Below, in pieces: positions 1 to 9,151 of a DNA stretch of 64,000 nt. The position numbers and the translations under genes were made by a program. This DNA is from Berryella intestinalis. Its GTDB lineage: Bacteria > Actinomycetota > Coriobacteriia > Coriobacteriales > Eggerthellaceae. Under the pieces are notes generated by a model. That model had not been told where the DNA came from. It ran no database searches and saw only the letters and a program-made list of their open reading frames with translations. Where the stretch lies: contig NZ_CP009302.1 of NCBI RefSeq assembly GCF_000814825.1, positions 310,001 through 374,000 of the forward strand, in the 5' to 3' direction. Each line of letters starts with the position of its first letter. The first letter of the stretch is position 1.

Positions 1-1
1 G

Positions 2-313
2 CCCAACGCCCACATGCCGGTCATCGCAACCAGCTTCGCGTCCCAGGTCGATATGGTGCTCGGCCCCCTGTACCGCATCCGCACGGCCTGCGCCTCGCTT
101 GCGCCGCGCTTCGTGTCGGCTTTCGGCAAAACGGTCGAGGGCACCAAGGTCGCCGAGACGCTGGGCGACCGCTACATAGTCGATACCGCTGCTCGCTTCG
201 TTGATTGGGTGAGCGCGAAAGTCCAGAGAATCGAGGGCGGCGACTTCCGTTCGTACATCTTGTACATCGTGGTCGCGCTGGTAGCGCTCCTCGCTCTCGC
301 GGTATTCAAGTAA
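2..313 (+). CDS. hyfB: Hydrogenase-4 membrane subunit HyfB, C-terminal end (partial)
   Basis: Only the last ~103 codons are inside the window and the reading frame is open to the left edge. The protein ends with a hydrophobic helix (about residues 80-99 counted from the Met codon at 14) and a final Phe-Lys, as in NuoL/HyfB-type proton-channel subunits. The assignment rests mainly on context: the stop (311-313) is 11 bases before hyfC in an unbroken hyf gene order. HyfB would be one of the antiporter-like subunits that couple H2 evolution to ion translocation at the inner membrane. The catalytic and channel residues lie outside the window, so function cannot be judged from this fragment alone. 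Confidence 0.7.
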   Translation, partial: PNAHMPVIATSFASQVDMVLGPLYRIRTACASLAPRFVSAFGKTVEGTKVAETLGDRYIVDTAARFVDWVSAKVQRIEGGDFRSYILYIVVALVALLALAVFK

Positions 314-324
314 GGAGGTGCGAA

Positions 325-1254
325 ATGGCTGAAATCATCGTTGCAATACTGCAGGCGCTCGTTCTGGTTCTGATAGCGCCGCTGTTCTCGGGAATCGCCC
401 GCTGGCTGCGCGCGAAGATACACACGCGCCGCGGTCCGTCGATCTTCCAGGACTACTACGACATCTTCAAGCTGCTCACGCGCGAAGATCTGCGCACGGC
501 GAATTCGAGCTTCGTCTCGCGCCTTATGCCGCCGCTGTACTTCGCGACCATGCTCGTGCTTGCGTGCGGGGTCCCCATGTTCACGCGCGCGTGCCCCGTT
601 CCCGCGCTCGGGGACATCATCACCATCATCTATCTGCTGGCCATCCCGCGCTTCTTCTTCGCGCTGGCCGCCGTCGACAGCTCCAGCGCCTATGGCGGCA
701 TCGGCGGCATCCGCGAACTCATCATCGGCGTGCTGGTCGAGCCGTCCATGATGCTCGCGCTGTTCGTGGCGGCGCTCGCCACGGGCACCACCAACATCGG
801 CGGCATGGGGGAGGCCATCGGCTCTCTGATGCAGTCCTCTCCGGTCGCCGTCATCGTGGCCGGCGTCGCGTTCGCCATCGCCTGCTACATCGAGCTGGGC
901 AAGCTTCCCTACGACGCGGCCGAGGCCGAGCAGGAGATCCAGGAAGGTCCGCTGCAGGAGTACTCCGGTCCCTCCCTGGCCATGCTCAAGGTCGCCATGT
1001 CGATGAAGCAGATCCTCGTCATCGCCTGGTTCCTGGCGATATTCGCGCCCTTCGGAAGCGCGGTGGAGTTCGCTCCGCTCGCCGTCTTGCTGGGCGCCTG
1101 CGCGTTTTCAACCAAAGCCGGCGTCGTCGGCATCGTGTGCTCGCTTATCGAGAACTCGGTGTCCCGCGTGCGCTGGAAGTACATGGGACGGCAGACATGG
1201 ATGGTCGTCGGCGTTTCCGTCGTGGCCCTCGTGTTCTGCGTCCTGGGAATTTAA
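325..1254 (+). CDS. hyfC: Hydrogenase-4 membrane subunit HyfC (NuoH-like)
   Basis: A 309-residue, very hydrophobic protein of the HyfC/HycD/NuoH family, which anchors the hydrogenase peripheral arm to the membrane arm. The N-terminal stretch IARWLRAKIHTRRGPSIFQD and the later acidic loop (EAEQEIQEGPLQEYSG) are family hallmarks; the acidic loop corresponds to the cytoplasmic loop facing the catalytic arm. I chose the ATG at 325 because AGGAGG (312-317) sits 7 bases upstream. The frame is open further upstream, but that region is inside hyfB. It lies between hyfB and hyfD in canonical order. Length matches E. coli HyfC (about 315 residues). Confidence 0.92.
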   Translation: MAEIIVAILQALVLVLIAPLFSGIARWLRAKIHTRRGPSIFQDYYDIFKLLTREDLRTANSSFVSRLMPPLYFATMLVLACGVPMFTRACPVPALGDIITIIYLLAIPRFFFALAAVDSSSAYGGIGGIRELIIGVLVEPSMMLALFVAALATGTTNIGGMGEAIGSLMQSSPVAVIVAGVAFAIACYIELGKLPYDAAEAEQEIQEGPLQEYSGPSLAMLKVAMSMKQILVIAWFLAIFAPFGSAVEFAPLAVLLGACAFSTKAGVVGIVCSLIENSVSRVRWKYMGRQTWMVVGVSVVALVFCVLGI

Positions 1255-1272
1255 GGGGAGGTGGAAGCGAAT

Positions 1273-2733
1273 ATGATGGCTACATTGAACGCCCTTTCCC
1301 TCCTCTCCCTTGCCTCGGTGCTGGTGCCGTTCGTTGCGGCGCTGATCATCGTGGTGAGCCCGAGGCGATTCGCGAAGGGCATCTGCATCTCGGCTGCGGC
1401 TATCGCCACGGCGCTCACGCTGGGCGTGTGGTCCCAGCTCGCCGGTTCGGGTAGCGACTCTCTGGTCGTGAACTTCCTGGCGCTGAACGACGTTGCCATT
1501 TTCGGTTTCGTGTTCGACAAGGTAAGCGTCCTTCTGGCTCCGTGTTTCGTCGGCATCGGCCTGCTCATCTCCATCTACTCGGTGGGCTACCTCAACGCCG
1601 GCAACCGCGAGCACGCCGATGCGCCGCGCCGCCGGTTCTACGCGTTCTTCACCGTGTTCATCGGCGCGATGGCCGGCTTGGTGTACTCGTCCACCGTGCT
1701 GGGACAGCTTGTGTTCTTCGAGGTCACGGGCGCTTGCTCGTGGGCCCTCATCGGCTACTACGACACGGAGACGGCCCGCAAGTCCGCCATGAAGGCCCTC
1801 ATCCTCACGCATATCGCGTCGTTGGGCCTGTACGCGGCCGCCGGCATCCTGTTCTTCAACACCGGCACGTTCGAGACCTCGGCCATCGCCGGTCTGGGCG
1901 AGTCGGCGAAGACGGCCTGCCTGATCCTCATCCTCATCGCGGCATGGGGCAAATCGGCGCAGCTGCCGTTCTACATGTGGCTGCCCTCCGCCATGGAGGC
2001 TCCCACGCCCGTTTCCGCGTACCTGCACGGCGCCTCGATGGTCAAGGTGGGCGTCGCGGTGTTCGCGCGCGCCCTCATCGGTGCGGGGACCGTGCCCCTG
2101 TCGGTCGGTTGGGTCGTCGTCGTGGGCGGTATCCTCACCTGCCTGTTCGCCTTCTTCATGTACCTTCCCCAGAAGGATATGAAGCGCCTGCTGGCGTTCT
2201 CGACCATCTCCCAGCTGGCCTACATCTTCCTGGGCTTCGGGTTCTACATCTTCGGAAGCGACCTGGCGCTGCAGGGCAGCGTGATGCACATCTTCAACCA
2301 TGCGTTCACCAAGACCCTGTTCTTCCTGATCGCCGGTGCGTTCAGCTACACCATGGGAACGCGCATGCTTCCCAAGCTCAAAGGCGTGCTGAAAAAGCAG
2401 CCGCTTCTGGGCGTCGGGTTCGGGATCGCGGCGCTTTCCATCGCGGGCGCCCCTCCCATGAACCTGTTCTTCAGCAAGTACGTGATCTTCTGCGGCGGCA
2501 TCGAGGCGGCGGGCTCCAACCCGATCCTCATGGCGATCGTCATCATCGCGCTCATCGAGACGATCGGGTGCTTCGCCTGGTTCCTCAAGTGGACCGGATC
2601 GGTCCTGTTCGGCGAGCCGTCCGAGACCGTGGCGAAGTCCCAGGCGGTGCCGCGGCCCATGGTCGCCGTGTTCGTCGTGCTGATCGTCATGGTGATGGCT
2701 TCCAGCTTCATCGCCGCTGCATGGCTGGGTTAG
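1273..2733 (+). CDS. hyfD: Hydrogenase-4 antiporter-like subunit HyfD
   Basis: A 486-residue polytopic protein of the proton-conducting transporter family (NuoL/M/N, MrpA/D). The conserved core FYMWLPSAMEAPTPVSAYLH, with the following Lys-containing helix, and the later HIFNHAFTKTLFFL helix carry the Glu/Lys/His residues associated with proton transfer. It is a membrane-arm subunit of the hydrogenase. The ATG at 1273 (or 1276) is preferred over an in-frame GTG at 1261 because GGAGGT at 1257-1262 is placed to serve it. It sits 18 bases after hyfC and 12 before hyfE. Confidence 0.9.
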   Translation: MMATLNALSLLSLASVLVPFVAALIIVVSPRRFAKGICISAAAIATALTLGVWSQLAGSGSDSLVVNFLALNDVAIFGFVFDKVSVLLAPCFVGIGLLISIYSVGYLNAGNREHADAPRRRFYAFFTVFIGAMAGLVYSSTVLGQLVFFEVTGACSWALIGYYDTETARKSAMKALILTHIASLGLYAAAGILFFNTGTFETSAIAGLGESAKTACLILILIAAWGKSAQLPFYMWLPSAMEAPTPVSAYLHGASMVKVGVAVFARALIGAGTVPLSVGWVVVVGGILTCLFAFFMYLPQKDMKRLLAFSTISQLAYIFLGFGFYIFGSDLALQGSVMHIFNHAFTKTLFFLIAGAFSYTMGTRMLPKLKGVLKKQPLLGVGFGIAALSIAGAPPMNLFFSKYVIFCGGIEAAGSNPILMAIVIIALIETIGCFAWFLKWTGSVLFGEPSETVAKSQAVPRPMVAVFVVLIVMVMASSFIAAAWLG

Positions 2734-2745
2734 GGGGTGGACACC

Positions 2746-3399
2746 ATGACTGGATTTACCTTGGTTAACGTTCTGGGGGGTCTGCTGATCGTCACGTCGA
2801 TGATGGTGGTCCTCGCCAAGAAATCGAAGACGGCGGCGTACTGCTACGCCGTCCAATCGCTCGTGCTGGTGCTCTCGTTCGTGACCCTGGGGGCCACGAC
2901 GGGCTCTACCGAGCTGTTTACCTGGGCCGGCACTGCATTCATCACGAAGGTGCTGGTCGTTCCCGGTATCATCCTCTACCTGTCCAACAAGGTGGGGGAT
3001 GCGGGGGCCGCGCTCGAGCCGCGCGTGAACAAGTCGGTTCTCCCGATCATCATCGCGGTCGAGGTCGCGGTGTGCTTCGCGGCGGTCCAGGGGGTTTCGC
3101 TTCCCACCGCCCTCGAGGTCAAGCCCGCGCTCGCTATCTCGCTTGCGCACTTCTTCATCGGCCTGACCTGCATCGTCACGCAGAGAAACATCGTCAAGCA
3201 GATCTTCGGCTACTGTCTGATGGAAAACGGCTCGCACCTGACCCTGGCTCTGCTCGCGCCCAACGCGCCCGAGCTGGTCGAGGTGGGCGTGGCCACCGAT
3301 GCGTTCCTCGCCGTCATCATCATGGCGGTCGTGGCCTACCGCATCCACAAGGTGGCCGGCACGTTGGATGCCGAAGACCTCATGGAACTGAAGGGTTAG
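2746..3399 (+). CDS. hyfE: Hydrogenase-4 membrane subunit HyfE
   Basis: A 217-residue protein of small hydrophobic helices, close to the 216 residues of E. coli HyfE. The second half resembles NuoK-type subunits (helix with GYCLMENGSHLTLALL). The start is the ATG at 2746 behind a GGGGGTGG ribosome-binding site; an in-frame GTG at 2737 lies inside that site and is unlikely. Function follows from the family and position: part of the proton-translocating membrane arm. The C-terminal tail (HKVAGTLDAEDLMELKG) is charged and probably cytoplasmic. Confidence 0.9.
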   Translation: MTGFTLVNVLGGLLIVTSMMVVLAKKSKTAAYCYAVQSLVLVLSFVTLGATTGSTELFTWAGTAFITKVLVVPGIILYLSNKVGDAGAALEPRVNKSVLPIIIAVEVAVCFAAVQGVSLPTALEVKPALAISLAHFFIGLTCIVTQRNIVKQIFGYCLMENGSHLTLALLAPNAPELVEVGVATDAFLAVIIMAVVAYRIHKVAGTLDAEDLMELKG

Positions 3400-3409
3400 G
3401 GGGATGATT

Positions 3410-4999
3410 ATGGATTACGCATCGCTTTTGATGACGCTGATCGCAGCCCCGCTGCTCTTCGCGCTTCTGATGGCGGTTCTGCCGTCCAAGGCCGTTCCGC
3501 GCCCGGTGTACGAGGCGATTCACGTCGCATCCATCGCCGCCGTGCTGGTTTTGTCGCTGTACGTGGTCGCCCAGGTGTTCTCGTCGGGGCACTCCGTGGA
3601 TGCGCTGGGGCTGTGGCTGCACCTCGATGCGCTGGGAAGCGTGTTCGTGGCGCTGATCGGCGTGATCGGGTGCCTGACGGGCATCTACTCGATACCCTAC
3701 ATCCGCCACGACGTCGAGACGGGTCATATGACCCCCGCCCGCGTCAAGCAGTTCTACGTGTTCTTCAGCCTGTTCCTGTTCACCATGCTGGTGGTCGCCG
3801 CCTCCAACAACATCATCCTGATGTGGGTGGGCATCGAGGCGACGACGCTGTCCACCGTGTTTTTGGTGGGCGCCTACGACGCCAAGCTCTCGCTGGAGGC
3901 CGCGTGGAAATACGTGGTGGTCTGCACGGCCGGCGTCGCGTTCGGCCTGTACAGCACGGTGCTCATCTACGCTAATGCCGCCGATGTGATGGCAAACGCG
4001 CACGAGGCGGTCCTGTGGACCTCCGTCGTGCCCTACGCCGCGCAGCTCGACGGAGCGCTGGTGCAGATCGCGTTCGTGTTCGCCGCCATCGGCTTCGGCA
4101 CCAAGGCCGGATTGTTCCCCATGCACACCTGGCTTCCCGACGCCCACTCCGAGGCTCCCAGCCCCGTGTCGGGCCTTCTGTCGGGCGTCCTCCTGAAGTG
4201 CGCGATGCTCATCATCATGCGCTTCTATATCCTGGCGGTTCAGGCGGTCGGTCCCTGGTTCCCCCAGACGGTCATGCTGATCATCGGCATCGTCTCGGTA
4301 TTCATGGCCGCGCTCGCCGTGTTCTCGCAAGACGACCTCAAGCGCAAGCTCGCGTACCACTCGTGCGAAAACGTCGGCATCGTGGCCCTGTTCCTGGGCT
4401 TCGGCGGTCCGCTCGGCATCGCCGCCGCGCTTCTGCACTGCATCACCCACGGCTTCACCAAGGCGCTTCTGTTCTGCATCTCCGGCAACGTCCTCATGAA
4501 GTACGGTACGCGCGACCTCAACAAGATCAGCGGCATCCTGAAGACCATGCCCGCGACGGCCGTCCTCATGGCCATCGGGTTCTTCGCCCTGGCGGGCTTC
4601 CCGCCCTTCGCGATGTTCGTCTCCGAGATCACCGGCATCGTTTCCGGTATCCAGGGCGGGCATTGGGCGATCATCGCGCTGTTCGTGGTCGCGCTCACCA
4701 TCGTGGTGGCGGCCTGCGCCCACGTCGTCACGCAGGCGGTGTTCGGCAAGGCTCCCGAGGGTATGGAGAAAGGCGATGTCAGCCCGCTTGCCCTCGTTCC
4801 CGAAGTGGTGCTGGTCTGCCTGATCCTGTGGTTCGGCGTGGCCATGCCCCAACCGGTGCTCAACGGCATCGAGGATGCGACGGCCATCGTCTTGCAAGAC
4901 GACGGCGCCGTTCTCCACGACGTGCCGTTGTTCGATCAGCTGCTCAATCCCGACCAGGGCGCTTCGGCTCCCGGGTCTTCCACCGTGCGTCATAACTAG
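3410..4999 (+). CDS. hyfF: Hydrogenase-4 antiporter-like subunit HyfF
   Basis: About 529 residues with roughly 14 predicted membrane helices; E. coli HyfF has 526. Family signatures include IGFGTKAGLFPMHTWLPDAH, the HSEAPSPVSGLLSG helix and the HCITHGFTKALLFC helix. It is the third antiporter-like ion channel of the membrane arm. Two ATGs lie close together (3404 and 3410). I prefer 3410 because the G-run at 3399-3403 gives it normal spacing. The tail after about residue 495 is hydrophilic. Confidence 0.9.
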   Translation: MDYASLLMTLIAAPLLFALLMAVLPSKAVPRPVYEAIHVASIAAVLVLSLYVVAQVFSSGHSVDALGLWLHLDALGSVFVALIGVIGCLTGIYSIPYIRHDVETGHMTPARVKQFYVFFSLFLFTMLVVAASNNIILMWVGIEATTLSTVFLVGAYDAKLSLEAAWKYVVVCTAGVAFGLYSTVLIYANAADVMANAHEAVLWTSVVPYAAQLDGALVQIAFVFAAIGFGTKAGLFPMHTWLPDAHSEAPSPVSGLLSGVLLKCAMLIIMRFYILAVQAVGPWFPQTVMLIIGIVSVFMAALAVFSQDDLKRKLAYHSCENVGIVALFLGFGGPLGIAAALLHCITHGFTKALLFCISGNVLMKYGTRDLNKISGILKTMPATAVLMAIGFFALAGFPPFAMFVSEITGIVSGIQGGHWAIIALFVVALTIVVAACAHVVTQAVFGKAPEGMEKGDVSPLALVPEVVLVCLILWFGVAMPQPVLNGIEDATAIVLQDDGAVLHDVPLFDQLLNPDQGASAPGSSTVRHN

Positions 5000-5008
5000 G
5001 AGGCGATC

Positions 5009-6739
5009 ATGGATAACGTAACCACACCCGCGCGCCCCGGAACGACGCATGTGCAGGCCGTTCGCGAGAGGTTCCCGGGGGTCCTCAAGTCGGCCGAATG
5101 GCAGTGCGAGGACCAGGTGACCATCACGGTCGCCCTGGACTCCCTGCCCGACGTGGTCGAGTTCCTGTACTTCGGCCGCGGCGGCTGGCTGCCCATGATG
5201 GTGGGCAACGACGAGAGGCCCCTGAACGGCCATTACGCTTTGTACTACATCCTGTCCATGGAGGAAGAGGATCGCTGCTGGTGCGTCGTGCGCGTCGAGG
5301 TTCCCGCCGACACCTGCGAGTTCCCGTCGGTGACGCCGCGCGTCCCGGCATGCGTGTGGAGCGAGCGCGAGGTGCGCGACCTGTTCGGCCTGCGCCCCAT
5401 CGGCCTGCCCGACGAGCGCCGTCTGGTGCTGCCCGACGACTGGCCCGACGACCTGTACCCGTTGCGCAAGGACTCCATGGACTACCGTCAGCGCCCGATG
5501 ATCGCCAGCGAGGTCGAGAACTACGAGTTCCTCGCGGAGACGGGCGATCGCGAGACCACCGTCGTGCCCATGGGCCCGCTGCACGTCACGTCCGACGAGC
5601 CGGGGCACTTCCGCCTGTTCGTCGAAGGCGAGCACATCATCGACGCCGACTACCGTCTGTTCTACGTCCATCGCGGCATGGAGAAGGTGGCCGAGTCGCG
5701 CATGAACTACGACGCCGTCACGTTCCTGGCCGACCGCGTCTGCGGCATCTGCGGCAACGCCCATTCGGTGGCCTACGCCGAGTCGGTCGAGCACGCCCAG
5801 GGCATCGCGGTTCCCCTGCGCGCCCAGTACATCAGGGCCATCTCGCTCGAGGTGGAGCGCATGCACTCCCACCTTCTGAACCTGGGCCTCGTGTGCCACT
5901 ACAGCGGCTTCGACACCGGGTTCATGCACTTCTTCCGCGTGCGCGAGGATTCGATGCGCTTGGCCGAGCTGCTGACGGGCCACCGCAAGACCTACGGGCT
6001 GAACCTCATCGGCGGCGTGCGCCGCGACATCCTGGAGGATCGCCGGTCCGAGACGCTGCGGGTCATCCGCAAGCTGCGCGACGACGTGAAGGCCCTTCTG
6101 GACGAGCTGATGAGCACGCCCAACTTCGAGGACCGCACCAAGGGCGTCGGCAAGCTCGATCCCAAGATCGCACGCGCGTTCAGCCCGGTGGGGCCGTGCG
6201 TGCGCGGTTCGGGGTTCGCGCGCGACGTGCGCTTCGACCACCCCTTCGACGGGTACAAGGACATCCAGGGCCTGTTCAAGGCCCGCAGCCACGACGGATG
6301 CGACGTCATGAGCCGCACCCTCGTGCGCATCGAGGAGTTCATGGACTCGGTGGCGATGGTCGAATGGTGGCTTGAGAACATGCCCAAGGGCGCCATCCTC
6401 AACGAGGATTGGAAGTACGAGCCGCACAAGTTCGCCATCGGCTACACCGAGGCTCCGCGCGGCGAGGACGTCCACTGGGCGCAGATCGGCGACAACCAGA
6501 AGTGCTACCGCTGGCGCTGCAAGGCGGCCACGTACAGCAACTGGCCCATCCTGCGCTACATGTTCCGCGGCAACACCGTTTCCGACGCGGCTCTGATCGT
6601 GGGTTCGATGGATCCGTGCTACTCCTGCACCGACCGCGTGACGTTCGTGGACGTGAAGAAGGGCACCGAGAAAACCGTAAGCAAGTCGCAGCTCGAGTCC
6701 TACTGCTTGAGGCGCACCCATTCGCCGCTGAAAGATTAG
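5009..6739 (+). CDS. hyfG: [NiFe]-hydrogenase large subunit HyfG/HycE (group 4)
   Basis: A 576-residue catalytic large subunit. The N-terminal ~170 residues are the NuoC-like domain and the rest is the NuoD/large-subunit domain, the fusion typical of HycE/HyfG. The Ni-Fe ligands are visible as CGIC (Cys245, Cys248) and DPCYSC (Cys537, Cys540). Arg543 follows in the context CTDR-V, the expected cleavage point of the maturation protease. That leaves a 33-residue C-terminal extension, almost the length known for HycE. AGGAGG at 4998-5003 fixes the ATG. It produces or oxidises H2 on the cytoplasmic side. The matching protease is encoded 1.8 kb downstream in the same operon. Confidence 0.96.
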   Translation: MDNVTTPARPGTTHVQAVRERFPGVLKSAEWQCEDQVTITVALDSLPDVVEFLYFGRGGWLPMMVGNDERPLNGHYALYYILSMEEEDRCWCVVRVEVPADTCEFPSVTPRVPACVWSEREVRDLFGLRPIGLPDERRLVLPDDWPDDLYPLRKDSMDYRQRPMIASEVENYEFLAETGDRETTVVPMGPLHVTSDEPGHFRLFVEGEHIIDADYRLFYVHRGMEKVAESRMNYDAVTFLADRVCGICGNAHSVAYAESVEHAQGIAVPLRAQYIRAISLEVERMHSHLLNLGLVCHYSGFDTGFMHFFRVREDSMRLAELLTGHRKTYGLNLIGGVRRDILEDRRSETLRVIRKLRDDVKALLDELMSTPNFEDRTKGVGKLDPKIARAFSPVGPCVRGSGFARDVRFDHPFDGYKDIQGLFKARSHDGCDVMSRTLVRIEEFMDSVAMVEWWLENMPKGAILNEDWKYEPHKFAIGYTEAPRGEDVHWAQIGDNQKCYRWRCKAATYSNWPILRYMFRGNTVSDAALIVGSMDPCYSCTDRVTFVDVKKGTEKTVSKSQLESYCLRRTHSPLKD

Positions 6740-6749
6740 GTGATCGGAT

Positions 6750-7286
6750 ATGCTGAAAACACTGCGCAACGCATTCAAAACCGGGGACGCGACGGTCAAG
6801 TACCCCTTCGCGCCCCTGGAGACCGTGCCCGATTTCCGCGGCAAGCCCGAGCACGACCTGGAGCGCTGCATCGCGTGCGCCGCTTGTGCCGTGGCCTGCC
6901 CGCCCAACGCCATCCAGATGGCGACCGATTTGAAAGCTGGTACGATTACCTGGTCCATCGACTACGGCCGCTGCATCTTCTGCGGCCGATGCGAGGAAGC
7001 CTGCCCGGTCGAGGCCATCAGGCTGGGAGACGAGTTCGAGCTTGCCGTCATGAGCAAGGCCGACCTCACCGAGGACGCGACCTACACCCTCGAGCGCTGC
7101 TCGGAGTGCGGGCGCTACTTCGCTCCGCGCAAGCAGGTCGACTACGCCTGCCGTGTGTTGGCGACCCTCGAGGGGAATACCGAGGCCGACGAGTCCATCG
7201 AGGTCGCGCGCGTGTGCCCCGAGTGCAAGCGCCGCGCCGATGCGGTGAGCGCCCTGGCCGCCGCCCGTGCTGAAGGAGGCAGATAA
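6750..7286 (+). CDS. hyfH: Hydrogenase electron-transfer ferredoxin subunit HyfH/HycF
   Basis: A 178-residue NuoI-like protein with two classical 4Fe-4S motifs: Cys40/43/46/50 (CIACAACAVACP) and Cys75/78/81/85 (CIFCGRCEEACP). A C-terminal region has two further CxxC pairs (CSECGRYF, CPECKRR) that could bind zinc or a third metal centre, as in HycF. It passes electrons between the formate/ferredoxin side and the small subunit. The start lies 10 bases after hyfG; the stop TAA overlaps the next ATG by one base, which points to translational coupling. Confidence 0.94.
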   Translation: MLKTLRNAFKTGDATVKYPFAPLETVPDFRGKPEHDLERCIACAACAVACPPNAIQMATDLKAGTITWSIDYGRCIFCGRCEEACPVEAIRLGDEFELAVMSKADLTEDATYTLERCSECGRYFAPRKQVDYACRVLATLEGNTEADESIEVARVCPECKRRADAVSALAAARAEGGR

Positions 7287-8071
7287 TGAGTGAACTGGTG
7301 CTTCCCGAGCGCTTGCAGACCCGGCTTGAGCCCATCGAGCTCGACGCCAAGATCCAAGAGGCGAAGGCGGCTCTGCTGGGCAAGATCAAGCGCTCCGTCT
7401 ACATCTACCGCGTCGACTGCGGCGGGTGCAACGGGTGCGAGATCGAGATCTTCGGCACCATCACGCCGGTGTTCGACACCGAGCGCTTCGGCATCAAGAA
7501 CATGGCCAGCCCGCGCCACGCCGACATCCTGGTGTACACGGGTGCGGTGACGCGCGCGATGCGCCTGCCGGCCCTGCGCGCCTACGAGGCCGCACCCAAT
7601 CCCAAGCTGGTCGTATCCTACGGCGCCTGCGGCTGCACGGGCGGGATCTTCCACGACAACTACTGCGTGTGGGGCGGCACGGACAAGCTCCTGCCGGTGG
7701 ACGTCTACATCCCGGGCTGCCCGCCCTCGCCTGCGCAGACCATCTACGGCTTCGCCATCGCGCTGGGCCTGTTGGGTCAGAAGCTCCACGAGACCCACCT
7801 GGTCGAAGGGGAGGGCGAGCAGGCGCCCATCCTGCACGGCGACGTGCCCTACAAGCTGAAGGTCGAGCTCGAGCAGGAGGCGCGCAAGCTGGCGGGCTAC
7901 CGGTACGGGCGCGATCTGGTCAACCAGTTCATGGACACCCTCGATCCGGCGTCGGGCGACGTGCTGTCGTCGGTTAACGGGCTGATCCATGCCGAGAGCG
8001 ACCCGCGCAAGGTGGAGATCTTCGCCGAACTGAAGGATATTCTGGAGAAAAGGATCGTGAGCATCGCGTAA
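7286..8071 (+). CDS. hyfI: [NiFe]-hydrogenase small subunit HyfI/HycG
   Basis: A 261-residue NuoB-like small subunit. Ligands for the proximal 4Fe-4S cluster are visible in DCGGCNGC (Cys48, Cys51), GACGCTGG (Cys115) and PGCPPSP (Cys145). It lacks the long Tat signal and extra clusters of periplasmic uptake-hydrogenase small subunits, as expected for a cytoplasm-facing group 4 enzyme. The C-terminal ~80 residues are a charged extension (EGEGEQAPILHGDVPYKL onward). Start and stop each overlap a neighbour by one base. Confidence 0.95.
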   Translation: MSELVLPERLQTRLEPIELDAKIQEAKAALLGKIKRSVYIYRVDCGGCNGCEIEIFGTITPVFDTERFGIKNMASPRHADILVYTGAVTRAMRLPALRAYEAAPNPKLVVSYGACGCTGGIFHDNYCVWGGTDKLLPVDVYIPGCPPSPAQTIYGFAIALGLLGQKLHETHLVEGEGEQAPILHGDVPYKLKVELEQEARKLAGYRYGRDLVNQFMDTLDPASGDVLSSVNGLIHAESDPRKVEIFAELKDILEKRIVSIA

Positions 8072-8565
8072 TGGCAACTGCTGATTACAAGGCCGGGGAA
8101 AACCGCATGGAGTCCATCGGGACGTCGGGGGACCACATCGTGTTCTACCTGCTTCGCATGAAGTTCGTGGACCGCGCGGAGGCGATCCCCGACGACGCCC
8201 AGGACGTGCTGTACTACACCTTGTCCGTCGGGCACCATACCGGCGTGGTGGATTGCTTCGAGCGGGCGCTTTCGGTCCCCGTCGAAAGCTACCGCAAGAT
8301 CGCGGCGCTCTTTGAAAACGCGGAGGCTCGCCGTAAACTGGAGGGCGTGTTCAAATTCGGCGAGATCGAGATCGGGAAGGAGCACATCGGCGTGCTCCTT
8401 CCCGCCGCCCGCGCGGCGCTCTCGACCATCGACGTGTACGATGCGCCGGGCAAGACCAGCCTTCCGCTCGAAGTCGGCGAGCTCGACTACCTGGTCGGGC
8501 TGGTCGACCTGCTGCTTAAAGTAAGGGACGAAACGAACGTCTACCTCATGGTTAGGAGGGGTTGA
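8071..8565 (+). CDS. hycH: HycH/HyfJ-type formate hydrogenlyase maturation protein
   Basis: A 164-residue soluble protein whose central region (VFYLLRMKFVD, then DVLYYTLSVGHHTGVVDCFE) matches the HycH family. HycH is needed for hydrogenase-3 maturation in E. coli, but its biochemical role is not settled. It is somewhat longer than E. coli HycH (136 residues), mainly at both ends. The ATG at 8071 overlaps the hyfI stop. An internal ATG at 8107 would also keep the conserved core. No metal-binding motif is obvious. The assignment depends on both similarity and position. Confidence 0.8.
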   Translation: MATADYKAGENRMESIGTSGDHIVFYLLRMKFVDRAEAIPDDAQDVLYYTLSVGHHTGVVDCFERALSVPVESYRKIAALFENAEARRKLEGVFKFGEIEIGKEHIGVLLPAARAALSTIDVYDAPGKTSLPLEVGELDYLVGLVDLLLKVRDETNVYLMVRRG

Positions 8566-9098
8566 TGAGCGAAGCGCCGCACGACGGCGATGTGCGCTGC
8601 GAGGGGCCCGGGGGCGAAGCCTCGTCGGCGGGCGCGCCGCCGCGCAACATCGTGTTCACGGCGGGAAGCGTGCTGCGCGGCGACGATGCCGCCGGTCCGA
8701 TGCTCGCCAAGATGCTCCAGGACGACCCGGTGGCGGGTTGGGAGGTCGTCGATGGGGGGCAGACTCCCGAAGACGACCTGTACTACATCCGCGAGGTCGC
8801 TCCCGCGCGCGTGCTGTTCGTCGACGCCGCCCAGATGGGCGTCGAGGTCGGAGCCATCAGGAAGATATCCGTGGGCGACGTGGCCGACAGGTTCCTGTTC
8901 ACCACGCACAGCCTCCCGGTTACCTTCCTTCTGAATCGGATGGCCGAATACTGCTCCGACATCACCTTCCTGGGCGTCCAGGTGCGCTCGACCGAGTTCT
9001 TCGACCCGCTTTCTCCCGAGGTCGCATCCGCTGTCGAGACGATAGCGCAGTGCGTGCGGGAAGGGGGGAACTTCGACAGGTTCGAGTCCATGGCGTAG
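8565..9098 (+). CDS. hycI: Hydrogenase maturation endopeptidase HycI
   Basis: A 177-residue nickel-dependent aspartyl-type protease that removes the C-terminal peptide of the large subunit after nickel insertion. The family metal-binding residues are in GDDAAGP (Asp40/41), the FVDAAQMG segment and TTHSLP. A low-complexity extension of about 27 residues (Gly/Ala/Glu-rich) precedes the domain. The ATG at 8565 overlaps the upstream stop (TGATG), with TAGGAGG in front. Its partner is surely the large subunit at 5009-6739, which keeps a 33-residue C-terminal extension. Confidence 0.92.
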   Translation: MSEAPHDGDVRCEGPGGEASSAGAPPRNIVFTAGSVLRGDDAAGPMLAKMLQDDPVAGWEVVDGGQTPEDDLYYIREVAPARVLFVDAAQMGVEVGAIRKISVGDVADRFLFTTHSLPVTFLLNRMAEYCSDITFLGVQVRSTEFFDPLSPEVASAVETIAQCVREGGNFDRFESMA

Positions 9099-9151
9099 CG
9101 TTCGAGAGTTGCGAGGGTTCGTTTCAACACACGATGAAGGGACGGGATGTT

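Noticed and set aside
3380-6958. A 1192-codon open frame on the minus strand opposite hyfF, hyfG and part of hyfH
   Set aside because: It is a shadow of high-GC codon bias: the plus-strand genes carry full family motifs, while this frame is rich in Arg, His and Gln without any recognisable domain. The same holds for 1108-3348 (-) and 18625-22146 (-).
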